A stretch of 64,000 nt of DNA from Deltaproteobacteria bacterium (GTDB lineage Bacteria > Desulfobacterota > Binatia > HRBIN30 > CADEER01). The stretch lies in the NCBI GenBank assembly GCA_029262455.1, contig JAJCZJ010000019.1:36753-100752 (forward strand). The letters are read 5' to 3'. The notes beneath the pieces are model-generated. The model saw only the letters and a program-made list of their open reading frames with translations. It was not told the origin of the DNA and did not search any database. Position 1 is the stretch's first letter. Every line of letters begins with the position of its first letter. Shown here in pieces: positions 16,655 to 24,666 of this stretch. The translations under genes were made by a program, and so were the position numbers.

Positions 16655-17290
16655 TTACCCCGCTTCTTCTGCCGTCTTCTTTTCTGCTTCGAGATCGTCT
16701 TCTTCGCGCAAGCGGATGCGACTCTGTAACTCTGGGAAGCGGCCCTCGAACGGTGCGTAGAATTCGCGCAGCTTGTCCATGTCGGCGACGATGTCGCCGG
16801 TGGGCTCGAGGACTAAGTCGATCCCAGTCGTGCCCTTTGTGTAGTCGAGGTACGAACACAGGATTGGTACATTGGCCGCTCTGGCGATGTGGTAGAAGCC
16901 GGACTTCCAATACTCGGTGCGCGATCGTGTGCCCGATACCGGTACGACCAAATACATTGCGTCTGATTCGTTGAACAGATCGGCAACCTTGTCGACCATT
17001 CTGTGTTTGGCCGAACGATCGACGGGTATTCCACCGAGCGCCTTCATGAACCCCTCAAAGGGCCAGCGGAAGATTTGTTTCTTGCCCATCCACGCGACCT
17101 TGATTCCCAAGTCCCAGGACACGCCGAGCATGTGCGGCATGTCCCAATTGCTCGTGTGCGGCGCCGCAATGAACACGCACTTGGCGATCGGCGGCGCTTT
17201 ACCTTCGATTTTCCATCCGAATAGTTTGACCCAAACGCGCCCAAGGAAATGGGCGACGGGGCCGCAGCGAGGTAGTTGTTGGTTCGCCAT
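16655..17290 (-). CDS. 1-acyl-glycerol-3-phosphate acyltransferase family protein
   Basis: 211 residues from ATG 17290. PlsC-family motifs: HTSNWD (residues 45-50, H-x4-D), GKKQIFRWPFEGFMKALGGIPVDRS, and VVPVSGTRSRTEYWKSGFYHIA, equivalent to the EGTRS block with Glu replaced by Val-Ser. It would acylate a lysophospholipid or similar acceptor at the inner membrane. The C-terminus is highly charged. The start has no SD and sits in one arm of a 32-bp inverted repeat; a TTG at 17302 is an alternative start. Converges with UbiA. Confidence 0.82.
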   Translation of the reverse strand: MANQQLPRCGPVAHFLGRVWVKLFGWKIEGKAPPIAKCVFIAAPHTSNWDMPHMLGVSWDLGIKVAWMGKKQIFRWPFEGFMKALGGIPVDRSAKHRMVDKVADLFNESDAMYLVVPVSGTRSRTEYWKSGFYHIARAANVPILCSYLDYTKGTTGIDLVLEPTGDIVADMDKLREFYAPFEGRFPELQSRIRLREEDDLEAEKKTAEEAG

Positions 17291-17316
17291 TTGCGCAATC
17301 AATTGCGCAAATGGCG
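17285..17316. promoter_or_regulatory. 32-bp inverted repeat covering the PlsC start codon
   Basis: CGCCATTTGCGCAAT (17285-17299) and ATTGCGCAAATGGCG (17302-17316) are perfect 15-bp arms with a two-base centre. The minus-strand start codon (17288-17290) is inside an arm. This is long for chance and suits a dimeric repressor site controlling plsC and possibly the divergent TerC gene. Alternatively it forms an mRNA hairpin that hides the start. Confidence 0.65.
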
Positions 17317-17422
17317 AGAAGTCAAGGAAAGTCGTGTCACAGCCTGGTCACAATTGTCTCGAGTGACCGGATGCCTTGCGCCGTGCTGGCATCCGCCGCC
17401 GGAGCCTGGCAGAAACGGGCGA

Positions 17423-18163
17423 ATGGAGTTGCTCACCGACCCGCAGGCTTGGATCGCGTTTTTGACACTGACCGCACTCGAACTGGTGCTCGGAGTCGAC
17501 AACATTGTGTTTATTTCCATTTTGGCTGGGAAACTGCCGCCGGAGGAGCAGGGCCGGGCGCGGACGGTTGGATTGCTCGGGGCGATGCTGACACGCATCG
17601 GGCTACTATTCTCGCTAGCTTGGGTTGTGGGCTTGACCGAGCCGTTGTTCGAGATTGTTGGCTTCGCCCTTTCCGGTCGTGATCTGATTTTGCTCCTCGG
17701 GGGTCTGTTCTTGCTTGCCAACAGCACCCATGAGCTGCACGAAAAGCTCGAAGGCGACGAACGTGAGATGTCGGTTAAAAAGAAGGTATCGTTTGGCGCG
17801 GTGATCACGCAGATCGCGCTTCTCGACATCGTCTTTTCACTGGACTCGGTGATCACAGCAGTTGGAATGGTCGACGATCTCAGAGTGATGGTAGCCGCCG
17901 TCGTTGTCGCTGTGGCGTTCATGATGTTCTTTGCGGCGGCGATCAGCGACTTCGTCGAAAGTCATCCGACGGTCAAAGTGTTGGCGCTCTCGTTTCTGCT
18001 GTTGATCGGGATGGCCTTGGTTGCGGACGGTATGCATCACCATATCCCAAAGGGGTACATCTACTTTGCGATGGGCTTCTCGGTGTTCGTCGAGATGTTG
18101 AACCTTCGTGTGCGCGATCGAGCTCGCCCGGTGCGGTTGAATCGGCCGTTTGTCGGTCACTGA
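17423..18163 (+). CDS. TerC-family integral membrane protein
   Basis: 246 residues from ATG 17423; about seven transmembrane helices. Signature acidic helices are present: LELVLGVDNIVFISIL near the N-terminus and ALLDIVFSLDSVITAVGMV mid-protein, plus HHIPKGYIYFAMGFSVFVEMLN at the C-terminus. TerC/Alx/MeeF relatives are linked to tellurite tolerance and Mn2+ export or metal loading of secreted enzymes. There is no tellurite cluster here, so a manganese role is more likely (from family knowledge). It is divergent from plsC and 28 bp ahead of the amidohydrolase. Confidence 0.88.
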   Translation: MELLTDPQAWIAFLTLTALELVLGVDNIVFISILAGKLPPEEQGRARTVGLLGAMLTRIGLLFSLAWVVGLTEPLFEIVGFALSGRDLILLLGGLFLLANSTHELHEKLEGDEREMSVKKKVSFGAVITQIALLDIVFSLDSVITAVGMVDDLRVMVAAVVVAVAFMMFFAAAISDFVESHPTVKVLALSFLLLIGMALVADGMHHHIPKGYIYFAMGFSVFVEMLNLRVRDRARPVRLNRPFVGH

Positions 18164-18191
18164 GCCCGACCGGGGATCGGGGAGGAATGAA

Positions 18192-19889
18192 ATGAGACGG
18201 GCTTTGCCGTGGGTGGTCATTGTGGCTGTCTTGGTGTTGCTACCGTACGTCATAGCGCGTTGGAGCCAGCGCCCCGGGCGGGTTCTGTATCTCGGGGGGC
18301 CGGTGCTGACGATGGACGCCGACAATCGTATCGCGGACGCGGTGCTCACCGACGGCGATCGCATTGTCGCCGTCGGCAACGAGGCGGAAGTCCGTAGTTC
18401 GCTGGGTGGACGGTCGGTGCGCACCGTGGAACTCGAAGGCCGCGTCTTGATGCCGGGCTTCATCGACGCACACGGACACTTCCCCGGGTCCGGGCTGACA
18501 GCCGTGATGGTTGATCTCAACAGCCCACCGATCGGCTCGATACGCACGATTGAAGAAATTGTGGCCAAGTTGCGGGCGAAGGCGGCTGAAACGACGAAAG
18601 GTGAGTGGATTGTCGGTCTCGGCTACGACGACTCGCTGTTGGCGGAGCGCCGCCATCCGACGCGACAGGATCTGGATCGAGCGTCGACCGATCATCCGAT
18701 CGCCATCAATCACGTGTCCGGCCACGTCGGTGTGCTGAATTCTTCCGGCCTTGCCCTCGAGGGCGTCGACGAGTCTACTCCGGATCCCGACGGTGGACGG
18801 ATCGTTCGCGATACGTCGGGATCTGCCACTGGACTGCTCGAAGAGGAGGCGGCGCAGCGTTGGATCGCGGCGCGGCTGCAACCGTCGTTGTTGGACGGGC
18901 TTCGAATTGTTCGCTCCGCTAATGCAACTTACCTTGCGGCTGGTGTCACGACGGCGCAGAGCGGGTTGACCCCTCGTGAGCTGATCTCCGGATTGAGCTT
19001 ATTGTCGCGGCTGGGGTTCGTCGACATCCGGCTGGTGGTCTGGCCGGATGAAGACGCGGGACAGGCCATTGCGGACGGTGACTTTGATCCGTCGTTCGAT
19101 CGGAAATGGGTGAACCTCGGCGCGACCAAAGTCGTTGCGGACGGATCGATTCAGGCTTACACGGGCTATTTGAGTGAGCCGTACCACGTCCCGCCTGGGG
19201 ACGACCCGACCTACCGGGGCTATCCACGTATCGAGCGGGAGGATTTGATCGGTCGCGTCAAACGCTTGCACGACGCCGGAGTGCAGATCGCGGTGCACGG
19301 CAATGGCGATGCGGCGATCGATGACATTCTGGATGCGTACGAGTCTGCGCAGAAGTCCAACCCGCGGCTGGACGCGCGACATATCATCATCCACTCCCAG
19401 ATGGCGCGCGAGGATCAGCTCGACCGCATGGCACAGCTCGGTGTGATTCCCAGCTTCTTCGTGCTCCATACGTACTACTGGGGTGATCGGCATCGCGACA
19501 TCTTCATGGGCCCGGAACGCGCGGCGAGGATGAGTCCAACGCAGTCGGCGCTGCGACGCGGCATTCGGTTTACGATTCACACGGATACTCCCGTTGTCCC
19601 GATCGAACCATTGCGGCTGGTTTGGGCGGCGGTCAATCGGCAGTCTACGGGCGGGGCGGTGATTGGCGCAGAGCAGCGAATCACACCGATGCAGGCGTTG
19701 CGCGCCGTGACGATTGACGCCGCGCACCAGCACTTTGAAGACCAGGAGAAGGGGTCTCTCGAGCCGGGGAAGTTGGCCGACATGGTGATCTTAGACCGTT
19801 CGCCGCTGACCTCCCCCGCGGAGATTGATCGGATTGTCGTTGATCAAACGATTGTTGGCGGTCGCAGGCTGTATCGCCGCGATCAGTGA
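18192..19889 (+). CDS. YtcJ-like amidohydrolase with N-terminal membrane anchor
   Basis: 565 residues from ATG 18192, supported by GGAGG six bases upstream (an earlier frame extends to 18150). One hydrophobic helix at the N-terminus, then the composite amidohydrolase domain: LEGRVLMPGFIDAHGHF with the metal-binding H-x-H, HVSGHVGVLNS, KVVADGSIQAYTGYL, QIAVHGNGDAAID and HIIIHSQM, then FTIHTDTPVVP and a C-terminal GSLEPGKLADMVILDRSP. These fit YtcJ/AepA-type metal-dependent amide hydrolases. Substrate unknown. It is cotranscribed with the SDR gene, whose SD overlaps the stop. Confidence 0.85.
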   Translation: MRRALPWVVIVAVLVLLPYVIARWSQRPGRVLYLGGPVLTMDADNRIADAVLTDGDRIVAVGNEAEVRSSLGGRSVRTVELEGRVLMPGFIDAHGHFPGSGLTAVMVDLNSPPIGSIRTIEEIVAKLRAKAAETTKGEWIVGLGYDDSLLAERRHPTRQDLDRASTDHPIAINHVSGHVGVLNSSGLALEGVDESTPDPDGGRIVRDTSGSATGLLEEEAAQRWIAARLQPSLLDGLRIVRSANATYLAAGVTTAQSGLTPRELISGLSLLSRLGFVDIRLVVWPDEDAGQAIADGDFDPSFDRKWVNLGATKVVADGSIQAYTGYLSEPYHVPPGDDPTYRGYPRIEREDLIGRVKRLHDAGVQIAVHGNGDAAIDDILDAYESAQKSNPRLDARHIIIHSQMAREDQLDRMAQLGVIPSFFVLHTYYWGDRHRDIFMGPERAARMSPTQSALRRGIRFTIHTDTPVVPIEPLRLVWAAVNRQSTGGAVIGAEQRITPMQALRAVTIDAAHQHFEDQEKGSLEPGKLADMVILDRSPLTSPAEIDRIVVDQTIVGGRRLYRRDQ

Positions 19890-19899
19890 GGGGATCTAC

Positions 19900-20658
19900 G
19901 TGAAGGGGACCAGATTCAAAAGTAAAGTTGCGTTCTTGACCGGCGCAGCGTCGGGAATCGCGCGCAGTGTGGCGCTTAGGTTGTCGGGTGAAGGCGCCTC
20001 GATCTTTGGTGTCGATATCGATGGCGAGGGTCTCGCCGAAACGGCGCGCTTGGTCGCAGAGGGCGGTGGCACCATGAGGTCGGGTGTCTTCGATTTGCGC
20101 GAGCGAGAAAAGTGCTTTGCGGCGGTGTCGTCGGCCGTTGACGAATTTGGACGTCTCGATATCGTCGGCAATATTGCGGGAGTGAACCGGTTCGCGACGT
20201 TCACCGAAATGGCGCCCGAGGACTGGGAATTGATGATCGCGGTGAACCTCAGCGCTCCCGCTTACGTTTGTCAGGCGGCCATACCGCATTTGCTCGAGAC
20301 ATCGGGCAATATCGTCAACCTCGCGTCGGTCGCAGGAGTCATGGGGCAGGCGTACACAGCGGGGTACTGCGCAACCAAGGGTGGTGTCGTACAGCTAACG
20401 CGTGCCCTGGCCATGGAATACGTCAAACGCGAGATTCGGGTCAATGCGATTGCTCCGGCCGGTGTCGACACGGCGATGAACGTAGACCTTCATTTTCCTG
20501 AAGGCATGGATTGGAAACTGGTCAAACCGTACATGGGGCACCGGGGCCTGGCGACGGCGGACGAGATTGCCGCTGTATTTGCGTTCCTAGCCTCCGACGA
20601 AGCGCGCCCGGTGCACGGTGCGGTTTGGACAGCTGACTTCGGCGTTTCCGCCGGATAG
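19900..20658 (+). CDS. Short-chain dehydrogenase/reductase
   Basis: 252 residues from GTG 19900 with GAGGGG six bases upstream; longer frames overlap the preceding gene. SDR motifs: TGAASGIA (cofactor glycine motif with the third Gly replaced by Ala), VDIDGEG, NIAGVNR (NNAG variant), Ser in NLASVAGVMG, and the catalytic Y-C-A-T-K. IRVNAIAPAGVDTAM and the C-terminal DFGVSAG complete a classical SDR. Asp at the end of beta-2 suggests NAD preference. The substrate is unknown; cotranscription with the amidohydrolase is likely. Confidence 0.9.
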   Translation: MKGTRFKSKVAFLTGAASGIARSVALRLSGEGASIFGVDIDGEGLAETARLVAEGGGTMRSGVFDLREREKCFAAVSSAVDEFGRLDIVGNIAGVNRFATFTEMAPEDWELMIAVNLSAPAYVCQAAIPHLLETSGNIVNLASVAGVMGQAYTAGYCATKGGVVQLTRALAMEYVKREIRVNAIAPAGVDTAMNVDLHFPEGMDWKLVKPYMGHRGLATADEIAAVFAFLASDEARPVHGAVWTADFGVSAG

Positions 20659-20681
20659 CTCTGGTTGCGGGAAGCCTGGCA

Positions 20682-22670
20682 ATGTCAGCAGACGTGCCGA
20701 GGCGGCGAGGACCGGCGTTGGCGCTAGCCGCTTTGGTCGGCGCGTGCGCGCTGGCAATCGCCGGACAGTACGTCCTGACGCCGCTGGGCGCTCTGCGGCT
20801 TTACATGCCGGGTGAACCGGCGGCGGCGCCGATCGGGTTCGTGCTACTCGGATTGGCGGGAGTTGTCGCGGCTTTCGCGGTGCTGGTCTCGGAGCGCGAA
20901 GATCCGCCCTCGGACTCGGCGGCGCCAGCAACTCCCGAGCTGCCTTTTACGCCGATGGTCGTCTCCGTCGTCTGTGTCGCGGCGGCGACGCTGACCGTGT
21001 ACATCGACATCGACAATCCGTGGGCGATCTATGTTTGGGCGCTTGGATTGTCGAGTTTGATCTGGGGTGGTCTGGGCGCGGGTACGCTCGGTCGGGCGCG
21101 CCGTCAGTCTGCGTGGTCGGTTGCCGAGATTGTCGGCGTTGCGGCGATCACTGCTGTTGGTTTCTGGTTGCGCTACGGCGACCTGTTGGGATTGCCGGCC
21201 GAAGTCCATGGGGACGAGGCGGCGTGTGGGATCGAGGCCCGCCGCGTACTGCGCGGTAGTGTGCCGAACCTTCTGAGTGTCGGTTGGTACGATATCCCGT
21301 ACCTCTCGTTCGCACTTTCGGCCGGAGCGATGCGAATCTTCGGCGACGATTTATTTGGTCTGCGAATGGCGTCAGTGGTCCAGGGCGTTGCGTCGATCCC
21401 AGTTCTTTACGCGTTGATTCGCCGGTTGTTTACGGTTCGTATTGCGGCATTGTCGGCGGCGTGGCTGGCGTTGTCGCACTGGCACATCCATTTCAGCCGC
21501 ATTGGGACGGACTATCTACAGGCGTCGTTTGCGGCATTGCTGACCCTATGGTTGTTGGTTCGCGCCGATCGGGGCGGGCGCGCGATTGACTGGATCGGAG
21601 CCGGGCTATGCCTCGGCTTCGCCCTGAGTGTGTATCCAGCCGGCCGCGTGACCGTTGTCGTCGTCGCTGTCTATTTGATTTCTGAGCGGTGGCGAGATGC
21701 GGGCAACGTGCGTCACCATCAGCGTGGTGTCGCGATGTTGGTGTTTACGGCGCTCGCCTTCGTCGCACCGACTTATGCCTACATGGCGCGATTGCCTGGA
21801 GCGCTGTCTTCGCGAACCCAGGACGTTCTGGTCCTGTCCGAGAGGAATTTGCAGCACACCTACCAGGCGACGGAGACCGATGATGTGCCCCACGTTCTGG
21901 CGCTTCAACTCGCCAACTCGCTTGCGGCGTTCAATTGGCGGGGAGACCGCAGCATGCAGCACGGTCATCGAGCGCCGCTGCTCGATTTTTGGTCCGGACC
22001 GATTTTCGCCATCGGGATCATTGCTTTTTCGCTGCTCGCTTTGCGACGTCGATATATTCTCATCACGGCATGGTTCTGGTCGAGCTTCGTGCTCGGTTCC
22101 GTAATGACAGTGGATGCGATGTTTTCCCCACGGATGATCGTGGCGGTACCTACGATTCCTGTTTTTATTGCTTTGATTGTCGATCGGGGCTGGCGCTTGG
22201 CCGCCGAAGTTGGCGGCACCCGCGGTCGGGGCTTGGCGACGTCGGTGGTCGTCGTCTTCCTCGGGCTGAGCGGCTGGGCGAACTACGACGACTATTTCCG
22301 CTTGCACGCGTCGCACCTGCAGCCGCCGCGAATAGCGACGGTCCTGGCCCGGTACGTCGAGACAGTGAACGACGATTATCGGATCTACCTATTGGGTCGG
22401 GAGTCGCTGGACTACGATACGCCACGGTTTCTGGTACCGGATGCGGATGCTCGAAGCGTTGGTGGAGAGCCGTTGGAGCTGCCGTTGCTGCAACTTCCGG
22501 CGGGAAAGGGCGCCGTTTTTGTCGTCGAAGCGAATTGGCCTCGGGCCGACGAAGTTATGCAGCAAATCATGAAGGAATATGTGAATGCTCGGCTCCAGGA
22601 CCTGCGTTTTCGCGACGGTAAAGCGGCGTTTCACCTGGCCATCGTAGACCGATTGCGGCTGCAAAACTAA
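20682..22670 (+). CDS. GT39/ArnT-type membrane glycosyltransferase
   Basis: 662 residues, with about eleven predicted transmembrane segments. The first periplasmic loop has VHGDEAACGIEARRVLRG, containing the acidic pair expected of the PMT/ArnT superfamily, then LSHWHIHFSRIGTDYLQASFAALLTLWLL, characteristic of GT39/GT83 proteins. It uses a polyprenyl-phosphate-linked sugar as donor, probably modifying lipid, glycan or protein at the periplasmic face. The last 130 residues form a soluble domain. Acceptor unknown. It starts 24 bp after the SDR gene and precedes the first minor-pilin operon; pilin glycosylation is possible but unproven. Confidence 0.82.
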   Translation: MSADVPRRRGPALALAALVGACALAIAGQYVLTPLGALRLYMPGEPAAAPIGFVLLGLAGVVAAFAVLVSEREDPPSDSAAPATPELPFTPMVVSVVCVAAATLTVYIDIDNPWAIYVWALGLSSLIWGGLGAGTLGRARRQSAWSVAEIVGVAAITAVGFWLRYGDLLGLPAEVHGDEAACGIEARRVLRGSVPNLLSVGWYDIPYLSFALSAGAMRIFGDDLFGLRMASVVQGVASIPVLYALIRRLFTVRIAALSAAWLALSHWHIHFSRIGTDYLQASFAALLTLWLLVRADRGGRAIDWIGAGLCLGFALSVYPAGRVTVVVVAVYLISERWRDAGNVRHHQRGVAMLVFTALAFVAPTYAYMARLPGALSSRTQDVLVLSERNLQHTYQATETDDVPHVLALQLANSLAAFNWRGDRSMQHGHRAPLLDFWSGPIFAIGIIAFSLLALRRRYILITAWFWSSFVLGSVMTVDAMFSPRMIVAVPTIPVFIALIVDRGWRLAAEVGGTRGRGLATSVVVVFLGLSGWANYDDYFRLHASHLQPPRIATVLARYVETVNDDYRIYLLGRESLDYDTPRFLVPDADARSVGGEPLELPLLQLPAGKGAVFVVEANWPRADEVMQQIMKEYVNARLQDLRFRDGKAAFHLAIVDRLRLQN

Positions 22671-22932
22671 AACATCGTTACTCAAAGCGCCTTTGCGAGC
22701 CTTGGATCAAATGACTTGCGAGGCAGCAAGTACCTGAGTTTCTTAGAAAAATGCCAATATTCCAGGGTTGTACGACTTCGGTATGGTAACTAATCTGAAC
22801 ACGTGTTTAGACTGGGTTTCGGCCAGGCTTGTTTGGGCGGAAAAGCGGCCGGGTTCAGTCGAAAGTTGTAATACCAGTAATGAGGAGAACGACAGGGGCT
22901 CTGCCTGCGCAGATGCTGCTGCACTTGAAAAT

Positions 22933-23445
22933 ATGAGTTCACCAGATCGACAACGGGGAAGCACCCTGCCCGAGGTGCTCGCGACAGTGGGTGTCATCGG
23001 GATCTTGATGGCCGTGGCCGCGCTCGGACTGAACCGGGGATTTGTCGGTTTAGAGTCATCTCACCAAGAGCTCGTCAACTCAGTGCGGGAGATTCGCCTG
23101 CAAGCCACTGTGCGCGGAGCGCATTACCGGCTGACTCCTTTTGTGTCGCTCTATGAAATTGCGCGTCTGCAAGACGCAGATGCTGATGGGCTCTGGGACA
23201 ACGACGCTTCGTTTCCGGTGCGGTTGGTCAATCTTCCAGCTGGGATATCGATCTCTGGCTCATCAGCGTCCGGTGGGGATGGTACGGTTGAGTTCAATAC
23301 ACGCGGCGTGGCGGTCGACTCGCTCGGGGGGGGATCCGAGGTTGTCCAGCTCGTACTAACTGACAGTGATGGGACGACTCGGTTGGTCGAGGTCTGGCCG
23401 TCGGGGCAAGTGAGAACCGAACCATTGGTTGGGCTTCTGCCGTGA
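22933..23445 (+). CDS. FimT/GspH-type minor pilin (operon 1)
   Basis: 170 residues from ATG 22933, chosen because it gives a nine-residue prepilin leader ending in Gly before STLPEVLATVGVIGILM, with Glu5 in place. The remainder has the GspH/FimT pattern (ELVNSVREIRLQATVRGAHYRL). A DADADGLWDNDAS stretch resembles a calcium loop. No strong SD. The stop overlaps the next GTG by GTGA. First gene of a four-gene minor-pilin operon whose products would prime type IV pilus or type II secretion pseudopilus assembly at the inner membrane. Confidence 0.8.
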   Translation: MSSPDRQRGSTLPEVLATVGVIGILMAVAALGLNRGFVGLESSHQELVNSVREIRLQATVRGAHYRLTPFVSLYEIARLQDADADGLWDNDASFPVRLVNLPAGISISGSSASGGDGTVEFNTRGVAVDSLGGGSEVVQLVLTDSDGTTRLVEVWPSGQVRTEPLVGLLP

Positions 23446-23834
23446 GTCGGTTCTTGCAGCGCGGCGCGGCGGGCCGCAACGGTTCTGGGTTTACCTTGAT
23501 CGAGGTATTGGTCGGAATGTTGGTTGCTGGAATGGCAGCGGCTGCAACGGCAGTGACGATGACGGCGTCTGCCAACTACATCGGAGAGAATGCAACGCAC
23601 GTTGAAGCAATTGGCCTGGCTCAGGAGGCAATGGAAGACCTGCGGGCGCGGCGCTATGAAGAGATCACGAGTGGAAGTGGGACGAGTGGTGGATTCTCGA
23701 TCTCTTGGAACGTTCAGCCGGACACCCCCGAAGCGGGGATGAAGGCTGTCGCGGTGACAGCCAGCTGGACGTGGAAGGGAAAACCGAGGAGCTATGTCCT
23801 CAAGACTGTTTACTCGAAGCTCACGCGTAGTTGA
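23442..23834 (+). CDS. PilV-type minor pilin (operon 1)
   Basis: 130 residues from GTG 23442, overlapping the previous stop by four bases. Prepilin motif NGSGFTLIEVLVGMLVAGMAAAA with Gly-1 and Glu5 intact, followed by a hydrophobic helix and LAQEAMEDLRARRYEEI, the alpha-1 C-terminal pattern of PilV/GspI proteins, then a small beta domain. Short leader of about 16 residues. Part of the FimT-PilV-PilW-PilX order. Confidence 0.82.
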   Translation: MSRFLQRGAAGRNGSGFTLIEVLVGMLVAGMAAAATAVTMTASANYIGENATHVEAIGLAQEAMEDLRARRYEEITSGSGTSGGFSISWNVQPDTPEAGMKAVAVTASWTWKGKPRSYVLKTVYSKLTRS

Positions 23835-24645
23835 TCGCGAAGCCGGGTTCTCACTGATCGAAATTCTGGTGGCGATGGTGCTCACCGGGATTGCGATGGC
23901 GGTATTCGTGCGTGATTTTGGCTACACGGTGCAGTCGCGGCGCGAGATGGATCTGGTTGCCGAAACGCAGCAGGCCTTGCATGCCACGCAGACCTTCGTC
24001 ACCCAGGAGTTGCGTCAGGCGGGTGCCTGCTTGCCGCAGACCGGTGAATTCATTGCCATGGAAGCTACCAATGTTGGAGTCGTCGATGAGTTGACGGTTC
24101 GCATCGGCATTGCCGACCGAGCGAGTTTGGCGTGTGTGACGACTGTTTTGACGAGCAATCATTCGCCAGGGGAAAACAAGCTCAAGGTACAGGACGGTTC
24201 GGCGTTTGAGGTCGATCAGTGGATTTACGTCACGCGTCCGGGGGGGCAGGGGGGCACGTTTCGTGTCGCGTCCGTGAAGATCGACGAACTCAAGATTGCC
24301 GGCGGGCTCGACGCCACCTATGTGACTGGTGGCGGTGTTTACGCCATCGAAGAGCGAGTCTACACGGTCCAAACCGTGGGGGATGTCCCGATATTGACGG
24401 TGTCGATCGATGGTGAGCCGGCGCAGCCTCTGGTCGCGGGTGTTGAAGAGTTTAATGTGCGCTATCGGATGGAGCCATGTCCGCCGTGCAGTCCGATTGA
24501 CGCTCCTGCGACCTCGGCGGAGTGGCGCAATGTGCGCGAGGTCGAGTTGCATGTCGTGGCTCGGTCGACGGCCAGGGGGCCGCGGGACGGGGAGTATGTT
24601 CGGATGGATGGAAGCACTACGGTTCGCCCCCGCAACCTCCTCTAG
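23794..24645 (+). CDS. PilW-type minor pilin (operon 1)
   Basis: 283 residues from ATG 23794, overlapping the PilV gene by 41 bp. Prepilin site EAGFSLIEILVAMVLTGIAMAVF with intact Glu5, an 18-residue leader, then LVAETQQALHATQTFVTQELRQAGACL, typical of PilW/GspJ. The C-terminal beta domain contains Cys pairs (EPCPPCSP). It likely forms part of the pilus-tip initiation complex. The next gene starts immediately after the stop. Confidence 0.85.
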   Translation: MSSRLFTRSSRVVDREAGFSLIEILVAMVLTGIAMAVFVRDFGYTVQSRREMDLVAETQQALHATQTFVTQELRQAGACLPQTGEFIAMEATNVGVVDELTVRIGIADRASLACVTTVLTSNHSPGENKLKVQDGSAFEVDQWIYVTRPGGQGGTFRVASVKIDELKIAGGLDATYVTGGGVYAIEERVYTVQTVGDVPILTVSIDGEPAQPLVAGVEEFNVRYRMEPCPPCSPIDAPATSAEWRNVREVELHVVARSTARGPRDGEYVRMDGSTTVRPRNLL

Positions 24646-24666
24646 GTGTATGAGATTTCCTTGGCA

